A stretch of DNA of 64,000 nt from Natronococcus occultus SP4. Its GTDB lineage: Archaea; Halobacteriota; Halobacteria; Halobacteriales; Natrialbaceae. The stretch spans positions 983,001 to 1,047,000 of the forward strand of contig NC_019974.1 of assembly GCF_000328685.1 (NCBI RefSeq), in the 5' to 3' direction. The notes under the pieces are model-generated. The model was not told the origin of the DNA. It searched no databases and saw only the letters and a program-made list of their open reading frames with translations. A program made the translations under genes and the position numbers. This document shows, piece by piece, positions 8,710 through 16,976 of the stretch (position 1 is the first letter of the stretch; every line of letters starts with the position of its first letter).

Positions 8710-8780
8710 TGCGCGGACCGGGATTTGAACCCGGGCCATGAGCTTGGAAGGCTCAGGTCCTACCACTAGACCATCCGCGC
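8710..8780 (-). tRNA. tRNA-Gly (anticodon UCC)
   Basis: Read on the minus strand, the 71-nt sequence folds as a tRNA. The acceptor stem is GCGCGGA/TCCGCGC with discriminator A. The anticodon stem TGAGC/GCTCA has loop CTTCCAA, giving anticodon UCC. The T-arm is CCGGG-TTCAAAT-CCCGG. No intron and no encoded CCA are seen. It reads GGA glycine codons. Confidence 0.97.
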
Positions 8781-8878
8781 GCACTCTCCGGTTTTCGCTC
8801 CTGGTTTAAGGCTATTCCGTTTCAATCCGAGGACGGTTCCGCCGCGTCTCGACCGCCGCCCGGACGGTCGAGTCGACG

Positions 8879-9820
8879 CTATCGCTCGAGGACGTCCCCG
8901 CCGGCGCCGACGGCGATATCGACGTCGCCGCGTGCGATCGCCTGCAGGTTCTCGCCGGTGGGCGTCTGGGTGCGCGTCCAGTCGCCGGCGTCGTACTCGA
9001 AGATCGTGCCGCCGCCGCCGACCGCGTAGCCGTCGCCGTCGTCGGTGTCGACGTCGAAGAGATCGGCGTCGCCGAGGCTCTCGGGTACCCACTGGCTGCC
9101 GTCGTACTCGAAGATCGTCGCGTTACCGCCGCTGACCGTGACGTCGTCCGAGCCGTCGCTGTCGAGCCCGTAGAAGGTGACGTCCGCGTCCTCGATCCCG
9201 ATCGGCTCCCAGGTGGTGCCGTCGTCGGTCTCGTAGACGCGGCCGTTGGTATCGACGGCGTGGCCCGAGCGGGCGCCGTGGAACTCGATCGCGGGGATCC
9301 CGGAGCCGCTGCCCGGAACGTCGTCCTCCCAGCTCCCCTCCTCACCGTTCTCGAAGCTGTAGTGGATCGACCCGGAGTCGTCGGCGACGTAGACGTCCGC
9401 GTCGCCCGCGGGACCGGTGACGGCGACGTCGTTGAAGTTCGCCGTGATATCGTTCGGTGCGGACCGATCGACGAGGTTCCCGGTCGTCACGTCGTACTCG
9501 CCGATCGCGCCGCTCGCGCCGACGAGCCAGAGCCGCTGCCCGTCGTCGGTGACGGCCGCACCGAACAGGTCGTTCCCGTTCCCGGTGGGGCCGCCCTGCA
9601 GGACGACCTCCCAGCCCTCCGCGCGGCGTTCGACGACGACGCCGCCGTCGCCGACCGCGTGTGCGTTGGTCGCCGTGTGGGCGACGTCGTGAAGCGTGCT
9701 GTCGACCGGTGTCTCGACGGACGTCCAGCCGTCCTCGCCGGCGGTGACGGCGGGAACGGTAGCTGCGGCGAGCGATGCGCCTGCGAGTTGCAGCGTCGAA
9801 CGACGAGTGAAACGCGCCAT
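8879..9820 (-). CDS. Tat-exported beta-propeller-like protein
   Basis: The protein begins MARFTRRSTLQLAGASLAAA, a twin-arginine signal with an Ala-x-Ala-type cleavage region near residue 28. The mature part (about 285 residues) is built of repeated 40-45-residue units with patterns such as HDVAHTATNAHAVGDGG, NDVAVTGPAGDADVYVADD and LFDVDTDDGDGYAVGGGG. These resemble Ycf48/BNR-type propeller blades, so a secreted beta-propeller is likely. There are no cysteines for lipid anchoring. The first ATG at 9853 would put 11 residues before the Tat motif, so the ATG at 9820 is preferred. Function unknown. Confidence 0.75.
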   Translation of the reverse strand: MARFTRRSTLQLAGASLAAATVPAVTAGEDGWTSVETPVDSTLHDVAHTATNAHAVGDGGVVVERRAEGWEVVLQGGPTGNGNDLFGAAVTDDGQRLWLVGASGAIGEYDVTTGNLVDRSAPNDITANFNDVAVTGPAGDADVYVADDSGSIHYSFENGEEGSWEDDVPGSGSGIPAIEFHGARSGHAVDTNGRVYETDDGTTWEPIGIEDADVTFYGLDSDGSDDVTVSGGNATIFEYDGSQWVPESLGDADLFDVDTDDGDGYAVGGGGTIFEYDAGDWTRTQTPTGENLQAIARGDVDIAVGAGGDVLER

Positions 9821-9915
9821 AGCGCACTCGGGAGTTCGAAGCGTGATTTTCATAAAAGCAGGACATTATTTTTACTGCCCAGTAATTGTGGGAAACGATG
9901 CGGGGAGCGTGACGA

Positions 9916-10575
9916 TTATCGCCCCGTCGGTTTCCCGCCCGCGACGGTCGCGTAGCAGTTCCCGCTCGAGAGCTCCCACTTGAGGACGTCGAGGTCGCTG
10001 TCGGCGAGGTCTCGCTCGAACTCCGCGGGGTCGTAGATGTGGTAGAACCGATCGACTGGCTCCCCGCCGGGGAGGGTCCACTCGACGGTCGTATCGAACC
10101 CCTCGTCCTCGTCGAACCGATCGTGGGCGGTCGACCAGGCGCTGACGAGCGCGCGCCCCTCGGGAGCCAGCACGCGCGCAAGTTCGTCCAGGCTCGCCAG
10201 CCGGCTCGCTCGCGTCGGCAGGTGGTGCAGCGTCGCGACGTAGACCACGACGTCGACGGCGTCCGCGGCCAGGGGGAGAGTCGCAGCGTCGCCCTGCACT
10301 AGCGAGACGTCGAACTCGCGTTCGCGGGCCCGCTCGCGCCCGGTCTCGAGCAGGCCGCGGCTGACGTCGAGACCGATCGTCCGTTCGACGCCCGCGTCCT
10401 CGGCCAGTAGCTGGGCGTGACGGCAGTTTCCACACCCGAGATCGAGCCCGACGGCCCGCTCGCCCTCGAGCTCCCTGAGAAACGACTCGACCTCCGGCCA
10501 GGCGTACTCCCGGGTTGAGGCGAAGTGGGTGGCGATCCGGTCGTAGGTGTCGCGAATGGCCTTCCGACGGTCCAT
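9916..10575 (-). CDS. Trm9/ALKBH8-like SAM-dependent methyltransferase
   Basis: The class I methyltransferase has motif I GLDLGCGNCRHAQLL, motif II GLDVSRGLL, acidic motif DAATLPL, motif IV DVVVYVATLHHL and a C-terminal RFYHIYDP plus GNCYATVAG. The last two resemble the RYYHxF and NxYV segments of Trm9-type tRNA wobble-uridine methyltransferases. Those enzymes work with Trm112, and a Trm112-like zinc protein is encoded at 16768 in this window. The start at 10575 (MDRRKAIRDTYDRIA) gives the usual Trm9 N-terminus; the longer frame adds 21 residues. The tRNA substrate is inferred, not proven. Confidence 0.75.
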   Translation of the reverse strand: MDRRKAIRDTYDRIATHFASTREYAWPEVESFLRELEGERAVGLDLGCGNCRHAQLLAEDAGVERTIGLDVSRGLLETGRERAREREFDVSLVQGDAATLPLAADAVDVVVYVATLHHLPTRASRLASLDELARVLAPEGRALVSAWSTAHDRFDEDEGFDTTVEWTLPGGEPVDRFYHIYDPAEFERDLADSDLDVLKWELSSGNCYATVAGGKPTGR

Positions 10576-10743
10576 CTCGGTCGGTTCGAGCACGCGAGCG
10601 GGCAAAAGGCGTTCGATGAGACGACCGGTCGGCGACACCGACTACGTTTGCCCACGCGAACCGCGTCCGCCAACCGATCTATCGAACTTCCGATGTGTTT
10701 TGCGTTACGTTCATACGGCGGGAGTGCCAAGCGACGGTACGGA

Positions 10744-11211
10744 ATGAGGCGTGAGCACTTCACACTGGACGTTAGCAATGTCGACTGGGTCGAGACCGAC
10801 GGCGAACCGGCGAAACCATCGGTATCGATCGACTTCACCGGCCCAGCGACGGATCTCCGCGAGCGCCTTACCGGCTCGGACGGCGACGTCCTCGAGGCGA
10901 GCGAGACCGACGCAGCCCTCCGTCTACAGGGGCCCCTCGGCAAGGACACAGACGGCGTCGTGAGCCTTGCCAACCGGACGACTGGCGAGTTCCTCCTCGA
11001 ACTCAACGAGGACGCCGACAACGTCCTGCGGTTTATCCGCGCGGCGCGGGGGTACGGTGAGGACAAAACCGACGACGGTCGGTACGAGATCGAGATCCTG
11101 TTCGACGGCGAGGAGTTCATCAGGTACGATAAGGAGACCTTCCTGGTCTACGACGAGGATGGAAACCTCCTCCGCCAGCATAGTCTCATCCCCAGCGGCA
11201 TCGAGCTCTAG
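10744..11211 (+). CDS. conserved haloarchaeal protein (DUF5793-like)
   Basis: The 155-residue protein starts MRREHFTLDVSNVDWV and ends with FLVYDEDGNLLRQHSLIPSGIEL. It alternates short beta strands with acidic loops and one helix (VLRFIRAARGYG). I recall near-identical proteins throughout Halobacteria classed as a domain of unknown function, probably DUF5793, but the number was not checked. There is no signal peptide or membrane segment. The ATG at 10744 gives the conserved N-terminus. It is divergent from the methyltransferase gene. Confidence 0.7.
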   Translation: MRREHFTLDVSNVDWVETDGEPAKPSVSIDFTGPATDLRERLTGSDGDVLEASETDAALRLQGPLGKDTDGVVSLANRTTGEFLLELNEDADNVLRFIRAARGYGEDKTDDGRYEIEILFDGEEFIRYDKETFLVYDEDGNLLRQHSLIPSGIEL

Positions 11212-11236
11212 CCAGCGGCTGGGAATCGACCGGCAG

Positions 11237-11262
11237 TTATAAGTGTTTTAGGGACGCCTAAA
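11237..11262 (+). promoter_or_regulatory. TATA box and DtxR/SirR-type iron-box operator
   Basis: TTATAA at 11237-11242 is followed by a perfect inverted repeat, TTTAGG (11247-11252), 4-nt spacer, CCTAAA (11257-11262). This matches the pattern bound by haloarchaeal DtxR-family iron repressors. Its position right after the TATA box and about 35 nt before the ABC ATPase start would let a repressor block transcription. Confidence 0.65.
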
Positions 11263-11295
11263 TCGAATGTACGCCGGCACACGCCGGAAATCGAT

Positions 11296-12480
11296 ATGGC
11301 GAACGGACAACTACTCACGTCGGCGACCGACGAAGCGCAGTCGAGAACTCCATCTCCAGAGCCGGAGCCGGAGTCGGACGAGGAGACCGTTCTCGAGCTC
11401 GAGGACGTCGCGAAACGGTACGGTACCGAGGACGTGATCTCGGAGCTCTCGCTGTCCGTTCGTGACGGCGAGATTCTCACCCTGCTGGGCCCGTCGGGCT
11501 GTGGCAAGACGACCACGCTGCGCCTGATCGCGGGACTGGAGCGACCCAACGCGGGCGCGGTCCGACTCCAGCAGACTCCGGTCGCGGGCGAGGGTCGGTT
11601 CGTTCCACCCGAGGAGCGCGGAACTGGTGTCGTCTTTCAGGAGTTCGCGCTGTTTCCCCACCTCACCGCCCGCGAAAACATCGCGTTCGGACTGCAGGAG
11701 TGGGCCGAACCCGACCGCGAGGCCCGCGTTGCGGAGCTGCTCGAGCTGGTCGGCCTCGAGAACCACGGCGAGGACTATCCCGACGAGCTCTCGGGCGGCC
11801 AGCAACAGCGGATCGCGCTCGCCCGGTCGCTGGCGCCCGAACCCGAGATGCTGTTGCTCGACGAGCCGTTTTCGAACCTCGACGTCGACCTGCGCGTCGA
11901 GATGCGCGAGGAGGTTCGTCGGATCATCAAGGAGGCGGGCGTCACCGCGGTTTCGGTGACCCACGACCAGGAGGAGGCGCTGTCGATCTCCGATCGGGTC
12001 GCCGTGATGAACGACGGCGACATCGAGCAGATCGACACCCCCGAACAGGTGTTCCAGCAGCCCGAGTCGCGGTTCGTCGCGGGCTTTCTGGGCCACGCCA
12101 GTTTCCTCTCCGGGGAGGTCCGGGGCGACCACGTCGACACCGCGCTCGGTCGGGTCCTGCGGGACAACGTCAACGGGCTCGCCCACCAGTACGACGGCAC
12201 CACCGTCGACCTGCTCGTCCGTCCGGACGACGTGACCGCCTATCCGGCCGCAGAGACCGACGCCGCGGCCGACGGCACCGTCGTCTACCGGCGCTATCTC
12301 GGCCCGACCGTGCTCTACCGCGTCGAACTCGACACCGGCGAGACGATCGAGTGTATGCACAACCACTCGGATCGGATCGACCTGGACGAACGCGTCGCGG
12401 TGCGGGTCACTGCCGACCACGAACTCGCCTGGTTCCCCGCCGAGCAGCGCGACCGGACGTCCGCGGCTGCCGACGACTGA
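11296..12480 (+). CDS. ABC transporter ATPase, probably iron (FbpC-like)
   Basis: The 394-residue ATPase has Walker A GPSGCGKT at residues 65-72, Q-loop VVFQEFALFP, signature LSGGQQQ at about 165, Walker B LLLDEPF at about 186 and the switch histidine in VTHDQEEA. A C-terminal TOBE-like domain (about 290-385) follows. This is the CUT1/FbpC architecture for sugar or ferric-ion importers. The iron box in its promoter favours ferric iron. No permease or binding protein lies next to it, so it must work with a partner encoded elsewhere. The first 30 residues are an acidic, Pro-rich extension that may start later. Confidence 0.85.
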   Translation: MANGQLLTSATDEAQSRTPSPEPEPESDEETVLELEDVAKRYGTEDVISELSLSVRDGEILTLLGPSGCGKTTTLRLIAGLERPNAGAVRLQQTPVAGEGRFVPPEERGTGVVFQEFALFPHLTARENIAFGLQEWAEPDREARVAELLELVGLENHGEDYPDELSGGQQQRIALARSLAPEPEMLLLDEPFSNLDVDLRVEMREEVRRIIKEAGVTAVSVTHDQEEALSISDRVAVMNDGDIEQIDTPEQVFQQPESRFVAGFLGHASFLSGEVRGDHVDTALGRVLRDNVNGLAHQYDGTTVDLLVRPDDVTAYPAAETDAAADGTVVYRRYLGPTVLYRVELDTGETIECMHNHSDRIDLDERVAVRVTADHELAWFPAEQRDRTSAAADD

Positions 12481-12581
12481 CCGACAGCACCGATCCGTTC
12501 CGCCCGATTTTCCGGCGACGCGGCGGTTTTGCGACGCGTCGCCACACAATGCTTAAACCGAAACCGTCCCTACGGACGGGT

Positions 12582-12860
12582 ATGCACAAGGACGAACTCC
12601 TCGAACTCCACGAAGAACTCGTCGTAATTATGGAGTACTTCTCGGAGCGCGAGGAGGTCGACGAGGAGTTGTTCGATCCGTACCGCCAGCTCGACGTCGA
12701 TCCCTCGCACGTCCACAAGTCGAAAAGCGAGCACAAACACGCCGTCTTCGTGCTTGGCAACGCGTTAGCGAAGGCGATGAGCGAGGACGAGTTCTCGAGT
12801 GCCGGCCGGATCGGCAAGCGCATGAAAGAACTCGCCGAGGACGCCGAGTCGAAGATATAG
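12582..12860 (+). CDS. UPF0058 family protein
   Basis: The 92-residue helical protein starts MHKDELLELHEELVVIMEYF and contains the conserved VDPSHVHKSKSEHKHAVFVLGNAL block of UPF0058, an archaeal family of unknown function. A CTTAAA element at 12552-12557 lies about 27 nt before the ATG, indicating a leaderless transcript and fixing the start. It stands alone between the ABC ATPase and a 567-residue unknown protein. Confidence 0.88.
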   Translation: MHKDELLELHEELVVIMEYFSEREEVDEELFDPYRQLDVDPSHVHKSKSEHKHAVFVLGNALAKAMSEDEFSSAGRIGKRMKELAEDAESKI

Positions 12861-12897
12861 ACGAAACGTATTTGTCTCGGATCCTGGTTGTTCATGC

Positions 12898-14601
12898 ATG
12901 GACTCGCGCACGCAAGAGCGCGTCGAACGCTGGGACGCTCGCCCGTTCGACGGTGATCTCCGCGCGCTGGCCGGAGCCGATTTTTCCGGTGCCGTCGCCG
13001 ACGACGGTAGCTGGCTGTTCCTGCTTGGCGGGCGCATCGTCGGCGTCGTCGACGGCGCCCCAGCGGAGTTCGCGGGCGGCTCGGGGACGGTCTACGAGGC
13101 GCCCCACCGTGCGCTTCCGTTGCTCTGCTCGATGGAAACACAGCGTGACACACCCCGCGGGACGTACTACACGAACGAGACGCCCCTCGAGGAGGTCGAT
13201 CGCACCCTCCAGGAGGGATCGTTCACGGGCTTTGTCGAACTGAGCGAGAACGTCCACAGCGGCGACTACTATCTCGTTTACTACGGCGGCCGCCGGATGG
13301 CGATCGCCTACGTCGGCAACGCCGAACGTCTGCTCGTCGGAACGGAGGCGTTCGAACGGGCGGCCGACGAGGTCGGCATCTACGAGGTCGTCGACGTCGA
13401 CATCGAGGTCACCGACGTCGACGAGCTGGCCCTCGCCGGGCGCGACGCCGAACCTGCGACACGAACGGACGGCGACCTGGAGCATGCCGCAAGCGCCGAA
13501 ACCGCTCGGGCGACCGCGAGCTCGGCGTCGGTAGAGTCGTCCTCGGATACGGCCGAGGCGACGTCCGGAGTGGATCGTTCGGACGACGGCGACGAGCCCG
13601 AATCGACGATCCAAGACGAACCCGCGTCCCGAGACGAGGCCGACGACGCCACAGCCGAGTCGACACAGTCGTCCGGGACGACCGAGCCGGAGCCCGACGC
13701 CGACCGCGCTCCCGAGAACGCGTCCGGGCCGGCGGCCGTCGCGTCCGAGGACGAAGACCGCACGAACGAGCTGGAGACGCTTCGAACCCGCAATCAGGAG
13801 CTGTCAGCGACCGTCGACCGACTCCGGTCGCGGGTGCGAACGCTCGAGTCGGAGCTCGAGAGCGCCCGTGCGGGCACCGAGCGGTCGGCGCCCGGCCCCG
13901 ACCTCGATCTCGACGAGGCGCTCTCGCAGACGAACCTCTTCGTTCGGTACGACTCCCGGAGCCAGCCGACCCTCGATACGGCCCATGAGAGCCACGTCGA
14001 CCGCGCGGAGGTCGACGCGAACCTTCGCCTGGAGTACCACACCCAGTTCGACGACGTCGGCGCCACCGTCGACGGCGACCCCTTCGAGGACGTCCTGGCC
14101 GAGACGATGGCGTTTCGGTTCCTCGAGTGGCTCACGACGGAGCTGTTCTTCGAGATCCGCGACACCGGCCGTGCGGACGCGCTCGGCGAACTCTACGAGG
14201 GGATCTCGCGGATCGATCGCGTCGAGCTCGACTCCTCGATCCCGATCGAGGACGGCGACCGGGAGGCCGTCGCGTTCGACGTCGTCGCCTACGACAAGAT
14301 GGGGAATCCACTGCTGGTCGCGACGCTGAACGACTCCCGGGAGCCGATCCCGCGGGACGTCCTCGAGGGTGTGGCGACGGACGCCGCGGCGGTCGCCCGC
14401 CGTCACTCGGAGCTTGCGGCCGCGCTCGTCGTGACCCGGAGCTACTTCGAGCCCGGGGCGCTCGAGGTCGTCGAGGAGGCGACGAAAAGCGGCTTTCTCA
14501 GCCGCGGCTCGCGGCTGAGCTACGTCAACAGTCCGGGCTACCACCTCTGTCTGGCGGAGCTGCGATCCGCGGGCTTTCACGTGACGGTTCCGGAGCTCTG
14601 A
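12898..14601 (+). CDS. large three-part protein with coiled coil, function unknown
   Basis: The 567-residue protein has three parts. Residues 1-185 form a folded domain (DFSGAVADDGSWLFLLGGRIVGVV onwards). Residues 185-290 are an acidic Ser/Thr/Glu-rich linker. A short coiled coil (about 290-325) precedes a 235-residue C-terminal domain (FRFLEWLTTELFFEIRD, FDVVAYDKMGNPLLVATL, GFHVTVPEL). The C-terminal alternation of Asp- and Lys-bearing strands recalls PD-(D/E)xK nuclease-like folds, but I would not claim catalysis. No signal peptide or membrane helix. Family not recognised by name. Confidence 0.75.
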   Translation: MDSRTQERVERWDARPFDGDLRALAGADFSGAVADDGSWLFLLGGRIVGVVDGAPAEFAGGSGTVYEAPHRALPLLCSMETQRDTPRGTYYTNETPLEEVDRTLQEGSFTGFVELSENVHSGDYYLVYYGGRRMAIAYVGNAERLLVGTEAFERAADEVGIYEVVDVDIEVTDVDELALAGRDAEPATRTDGDLEHAASAETARATASSASVESSSDTAEATSGVDRSDDGDEPESTIQDEPASRDEADDATAESTQSSGTTEPEPDADRAPENASGPAAVASEDEDRTNELETLRTRNQELSATVDRLRSRVRTLESELESARAGTERSAPGPDLDLDEALSQTNLFVRYDSRSQPTLDTAHESHVDRAEVDANLRLEYHTQFDDVGATVDGDPFEDVLAETMAFRFLEWLTTELFFEIRDTGRADALGELYEGISRIDRVELDSSIPIEDGDREAVAFDVVAYDKMGNPLLVATLNDSREPIPRDVLEGVATDAAAVARRHSELAAALVVTRSYFEPGALEVVEEATKSGFLSRGSRLSYVNSPGYHLCLAELRSAGFHVTVPEL

Positions 14602-14652
14602 GATCGGAACTACCGCTGGCGCCCTCGGGAACGAAACGACGAAAAAGAGAGA

Positions 14653-14958
14653 CTACCCTTCGATCTCGGCGGCGTCTTCGATCTTCATCCCCTCGAGCTT
14701 GTCGACGATGTCGTCAATCTTCCCGTCGAGGTCGTCGACGAACTCCGCGGTGCGTTCGGTCTTGATCGCACCCTGGCTCGAGGGCTCGATGAGGTTCTCC
14801 TCCTCGAGGACTCGCAGAGAGTACCGGACCTTGTGGTGAGGGTATCCCGTCTCGTTCGACATCTTGACGATCCCGATGGGCTCGTTCTCGATAACCATCT
14901 TCAGGACCTGCAGATGACGTTCCAACATATCGACTTCCTTCTCAAGTCTGTCTATCAT
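14653..14958 (-). CDS. small winged-helix regulator
   Basis: The 101-residue protein begins with a coiled-coil-like helix (MIDRLEKEVDMLERHLQVLK), followed by a winged-helix core (IVKMSNETGYPHHKVRYSLRVLEEENLIEPSSQGAI) and an acidic C-terminal helix. It resembles a family of small haloarchaeal transcription regulators. A TTTAAA box at 14986-14991 is about 29 nt before the ATG, giving an essentially leaderless message. Targets are unknown. Confidence 0.75.
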   Translation of the reverse strand: MIDRLEKEVDMLERHLQVLKMVIENEPIGIVKMSNETGYPHHKVRYSLRVLEEENLIEPSSQGAIKTERTAEFVDDLDGKIDDIVDKLEGMKIEDAAEIEG

Positions 14959-15262
14959 GGCATTTGTTAACTTGTCTTTGGACCCTTTAAAAGTTACTCT
15001 CCGCGAGTGAAACGACCACTCTCAACCATGTGTCAATTCCTGTCAGTAGTTAACGCTTCCGGTCGCACGTGCATGCAGGGGGGTCGCCGTCACGAACGGA
15101 TTCGTCACGCCGAATCGGTTCGGCCAGGCTGCGGTTGCACGGAGCTGGTCTCACACCGGCGCTGGATGCCGATTAGTATCCACGTCCGTGAACATCTCCC
15201 CCCGTCGATCGTCCGCACAGACCGTAATCTGTTTATCGACCGGGCAAGAATCCGCCGCTGTT
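14959..15262. other. intergenic region with divergent promoters
   Basis: About 300 nt separate the winged-helix regulator from purA. TTTAAA at 14986-14991 serves the minus-strand gene, and TTTAT at 15232-15236, about 29 nt before the purA ATG, serves purA. I see no further gene or RNA in between. Confidence 0.55.
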
Positions 15263-16675
15263 ATGACCGTCACCATCGTCGGGTCGCAACTCGGCGACGA
15301 AGGCAAGGGCGGGGTCGTCGATCTCTTCGGCGACGCCGCCGACGTCGTGGCCCGGTATCAGGGCGGCGACAACGCAGGCCATACCGTCGTTCACGACGGC
15401 AAGAAGTACAAGCTGTCGCTCGTCCCCTCCGGGGCCGTCCGCGGGAAGGTCGGCGTGCTCGGCAACGGCTGTGTCGTCAACCCCGAGACACTGTTCGACG
15501 AGATCGACACGCTCCGCGAGCGAGGACTCGAGCCCGACGTGCGGGTCGCCGAGCGAGCCCACGTCATCCTCCCGTACCACCGGGCGCTGGACGGGATCGA
15601 GGAAGACGAGAAGGAAGACCTCGCGGCCGGCACCACCAAACGCGGGATCGGGCCGACCTACGAGGACAAGGCCGGACGGCGCGGGATCCGCGTCGGCGAC
15701 CTGCTCGACCCCGATACCCTCCGGGAACGCCTCGAGTACGTCGTCCCCCAGAAGCGAGCGATCGCCGAGGACGTCTTCGAGGCCGACACCGGCGAGGCGT
15801 TCGACGTCGACCACCTCTTCGAGACCTACCGCGAGTACGGCGAACGGCTCCGCGAGGAGGGGATGACCGTCGACTGCGGCACCTACCTCCAGGATCGCAT
15901 CGACGACGGCGATAACGTCATGCTCGAGGGCGCGCAGGGTACCTCGATCGACATCGATCACGGGATCTACCCCTACGTGACGTCCTCGAACCCCACCGCG
16001 GGCGGAGCGACGGTCGGCACCGGACTCGGCCCGACCGTCGTCGGCCAGGGCGAGGTCATCGGCATCGTCAAGGCCTACCTCTCGCGGGTCGGCACCGGTC
16101 CGCTGCCGACCGAACTCGGCGGCGTCGAGGACCAGACGCCCGAATACGATCCTAGCGAGGCGCAACGCGCCTCGGAAAACCGAGCGGCGGAGCCGCGAGG
16201 CGACGCGGGTGCAAGCGAGGACGAGGAAGAGCTCGCCACCTACATCCGCGACGAGGGCGGGGAGTACGGAACCGTCACGGGCCGCCCGCGACGGGTCGGC
16301 TGGCTCGACATGCCCATGCTGCGCCACGCCGCGCGCGCGAACGGCTTCACGGGACTCGCGATCAACCACATCGACGTCCTCGCGGGGCTCGACGAGGTTC
16401 AGGTCGGTCACAGCTACGAGCTCGAGGGGGAGGAGGTCCTCACGATGCCGCCGACGACGGAGAAGTGGGGCGACTGCGAGGCGAACCTGCGATCGTTCGA
16501 CGGCTGGGACGACGTCGACTGGAGCGCGGTCGCCGACGAGGGGTACGAGGCGATCCCCGAGAACGCCCGCACCTACCTCGAGTACGTCGCCGACGAGCTC
16601 GAGGCCGAGATCTACGCGGTCGGCGTCGGTCCGGGCCGCGAGGAGACCGTGGTCGTCGAGAACCCCTACGAGTAG
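15263..16675 (+). CDS. purA: adenylosuccinate synthetase with palindromic in-frame insertion
   Basis: The protein is a complete PurA, which joins IMP and aspartate in AMP synthesis. It has GSQLGDEGKGG at the N-terminus, GGDNAGHTVV, the GAQGTSIDIDHG block and the C-terminal TTGRPRR-like GTVTGRPRRVGWLD. At about 470 residues it is longer than bacterial PurA. Part of the excess is an acidic haloarchaeal loop after LPTELGG; a further 22 residues (about 297-319) are encoded by a palindromic DNA element (see repeat at 16150). The ATG at 15263 is about 29 nt from a TATA-like box. Core motifs are intact, so the enzyme should be functional. Confidence 0.93.
   Translation: MTVTIVGSQLGDEGKGGVVDLFGDAADVVARYQGGDNAGHTVVHDGKKYKLSLVPSGAVRGKVGVLGNGCVVNPETLFDEIDTLRERGLEPDVRVAERAHVILPYHRALDGIEEDEKEDLAAGTTKRGIGPTYEDKAGRRGIRVGDLLDPDTLRERLEYVVPQKRAIAEDVFEADTGEAFDVDHLFETYREYGERLREEGMTVDCGTYLQDRIDDGDNVMLEGAQGTSIDIDHGIYPYVTSSNPTAGGATVGTGLGPTVVGQGEVIGIVKAYLSRVGTGPLPTELGGVEDQTPEYDPSEAQRASENRAAEPRGDAGASEDEEELATYIRDEGGEYGTVTGRPRRVGWLDMPMLRHAARANGFTGLAINHIDVLAGLDEVQVGHSYELEGEEVLTMPPTTEKWGDCEANLRSFDGWDDVDWSAVADEGYEAIPENARTYLEYVADELEAEIYAVGVGPGREETVVVENPYE
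16150..16220. repeat. palindromic element inserted in frame in purA
   Basis: Three short inverted repeats lie in a row: CGAGGCGC (16156-16163) with GCGCCTCG (16167-16174); CTCGG with CCGAG (16171-16184); GCGGC (16184-16188) with GCCGC (16192-16196). It adds a Ser/Ala/Arg/Glu-rich peptide to PurA at a surface-loop position. Confidence 0.7.
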
Positions 16676-16767
16676 CGGTTCGGAACCGGACCCACCATCG
16701 CGAGAACGCCGTCCCGTCGCCGCGGCGTTCCCGAAGCCTTTTGCTGAATGCGTTCGCCTGTCGTAGT

Positions 16768-16962
16768 ATGAAGGAGTCGCTGCTGGAGATCCTCTGTTGC
16801 CCACTCGACAAACACGATCTGGAACTGGAAGACGCCGAGTACGACGGCGACGAGGTCGTCGACGGAGCCCTCGTCTGTACCGAGTGTGGCGAGCGCTACC
16901 CGATCGAGGACGGGATCCCGAACCTGCTGCCCCCGGACATGCGCGAAGAGTCCCCCGCCTGA
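16768..16962 (+). CDS. Trm112-like zinc protein (methyltransferase activator)
   Basis: The 64-residue protein has the Trm112/UPF0434 pattern: LLEILCCPLDKHDLEL near the N-terminus, LVCTECGERYPIEDGIPNLLP near the C-terminus. Cysteines in CC and CTEC positions can bind one zinc. In archaea Trm112 activates several SAM methyltransferases, including Trm9-like and Mtq2-like enzymes. The Trm9-like methyltransferase at 9916-10575 is a candidate partner. It lies 90 nt after purA on the same strand. Confidence 0.85.
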   Translation: MKESLLEILCCPLDKHDLELEDAEYDGDEVVDGALVCTECGERYPIEDGIPNLLPPDMREESPA

Positions 16963-16976
16963 ACGTTTCCTGAACC

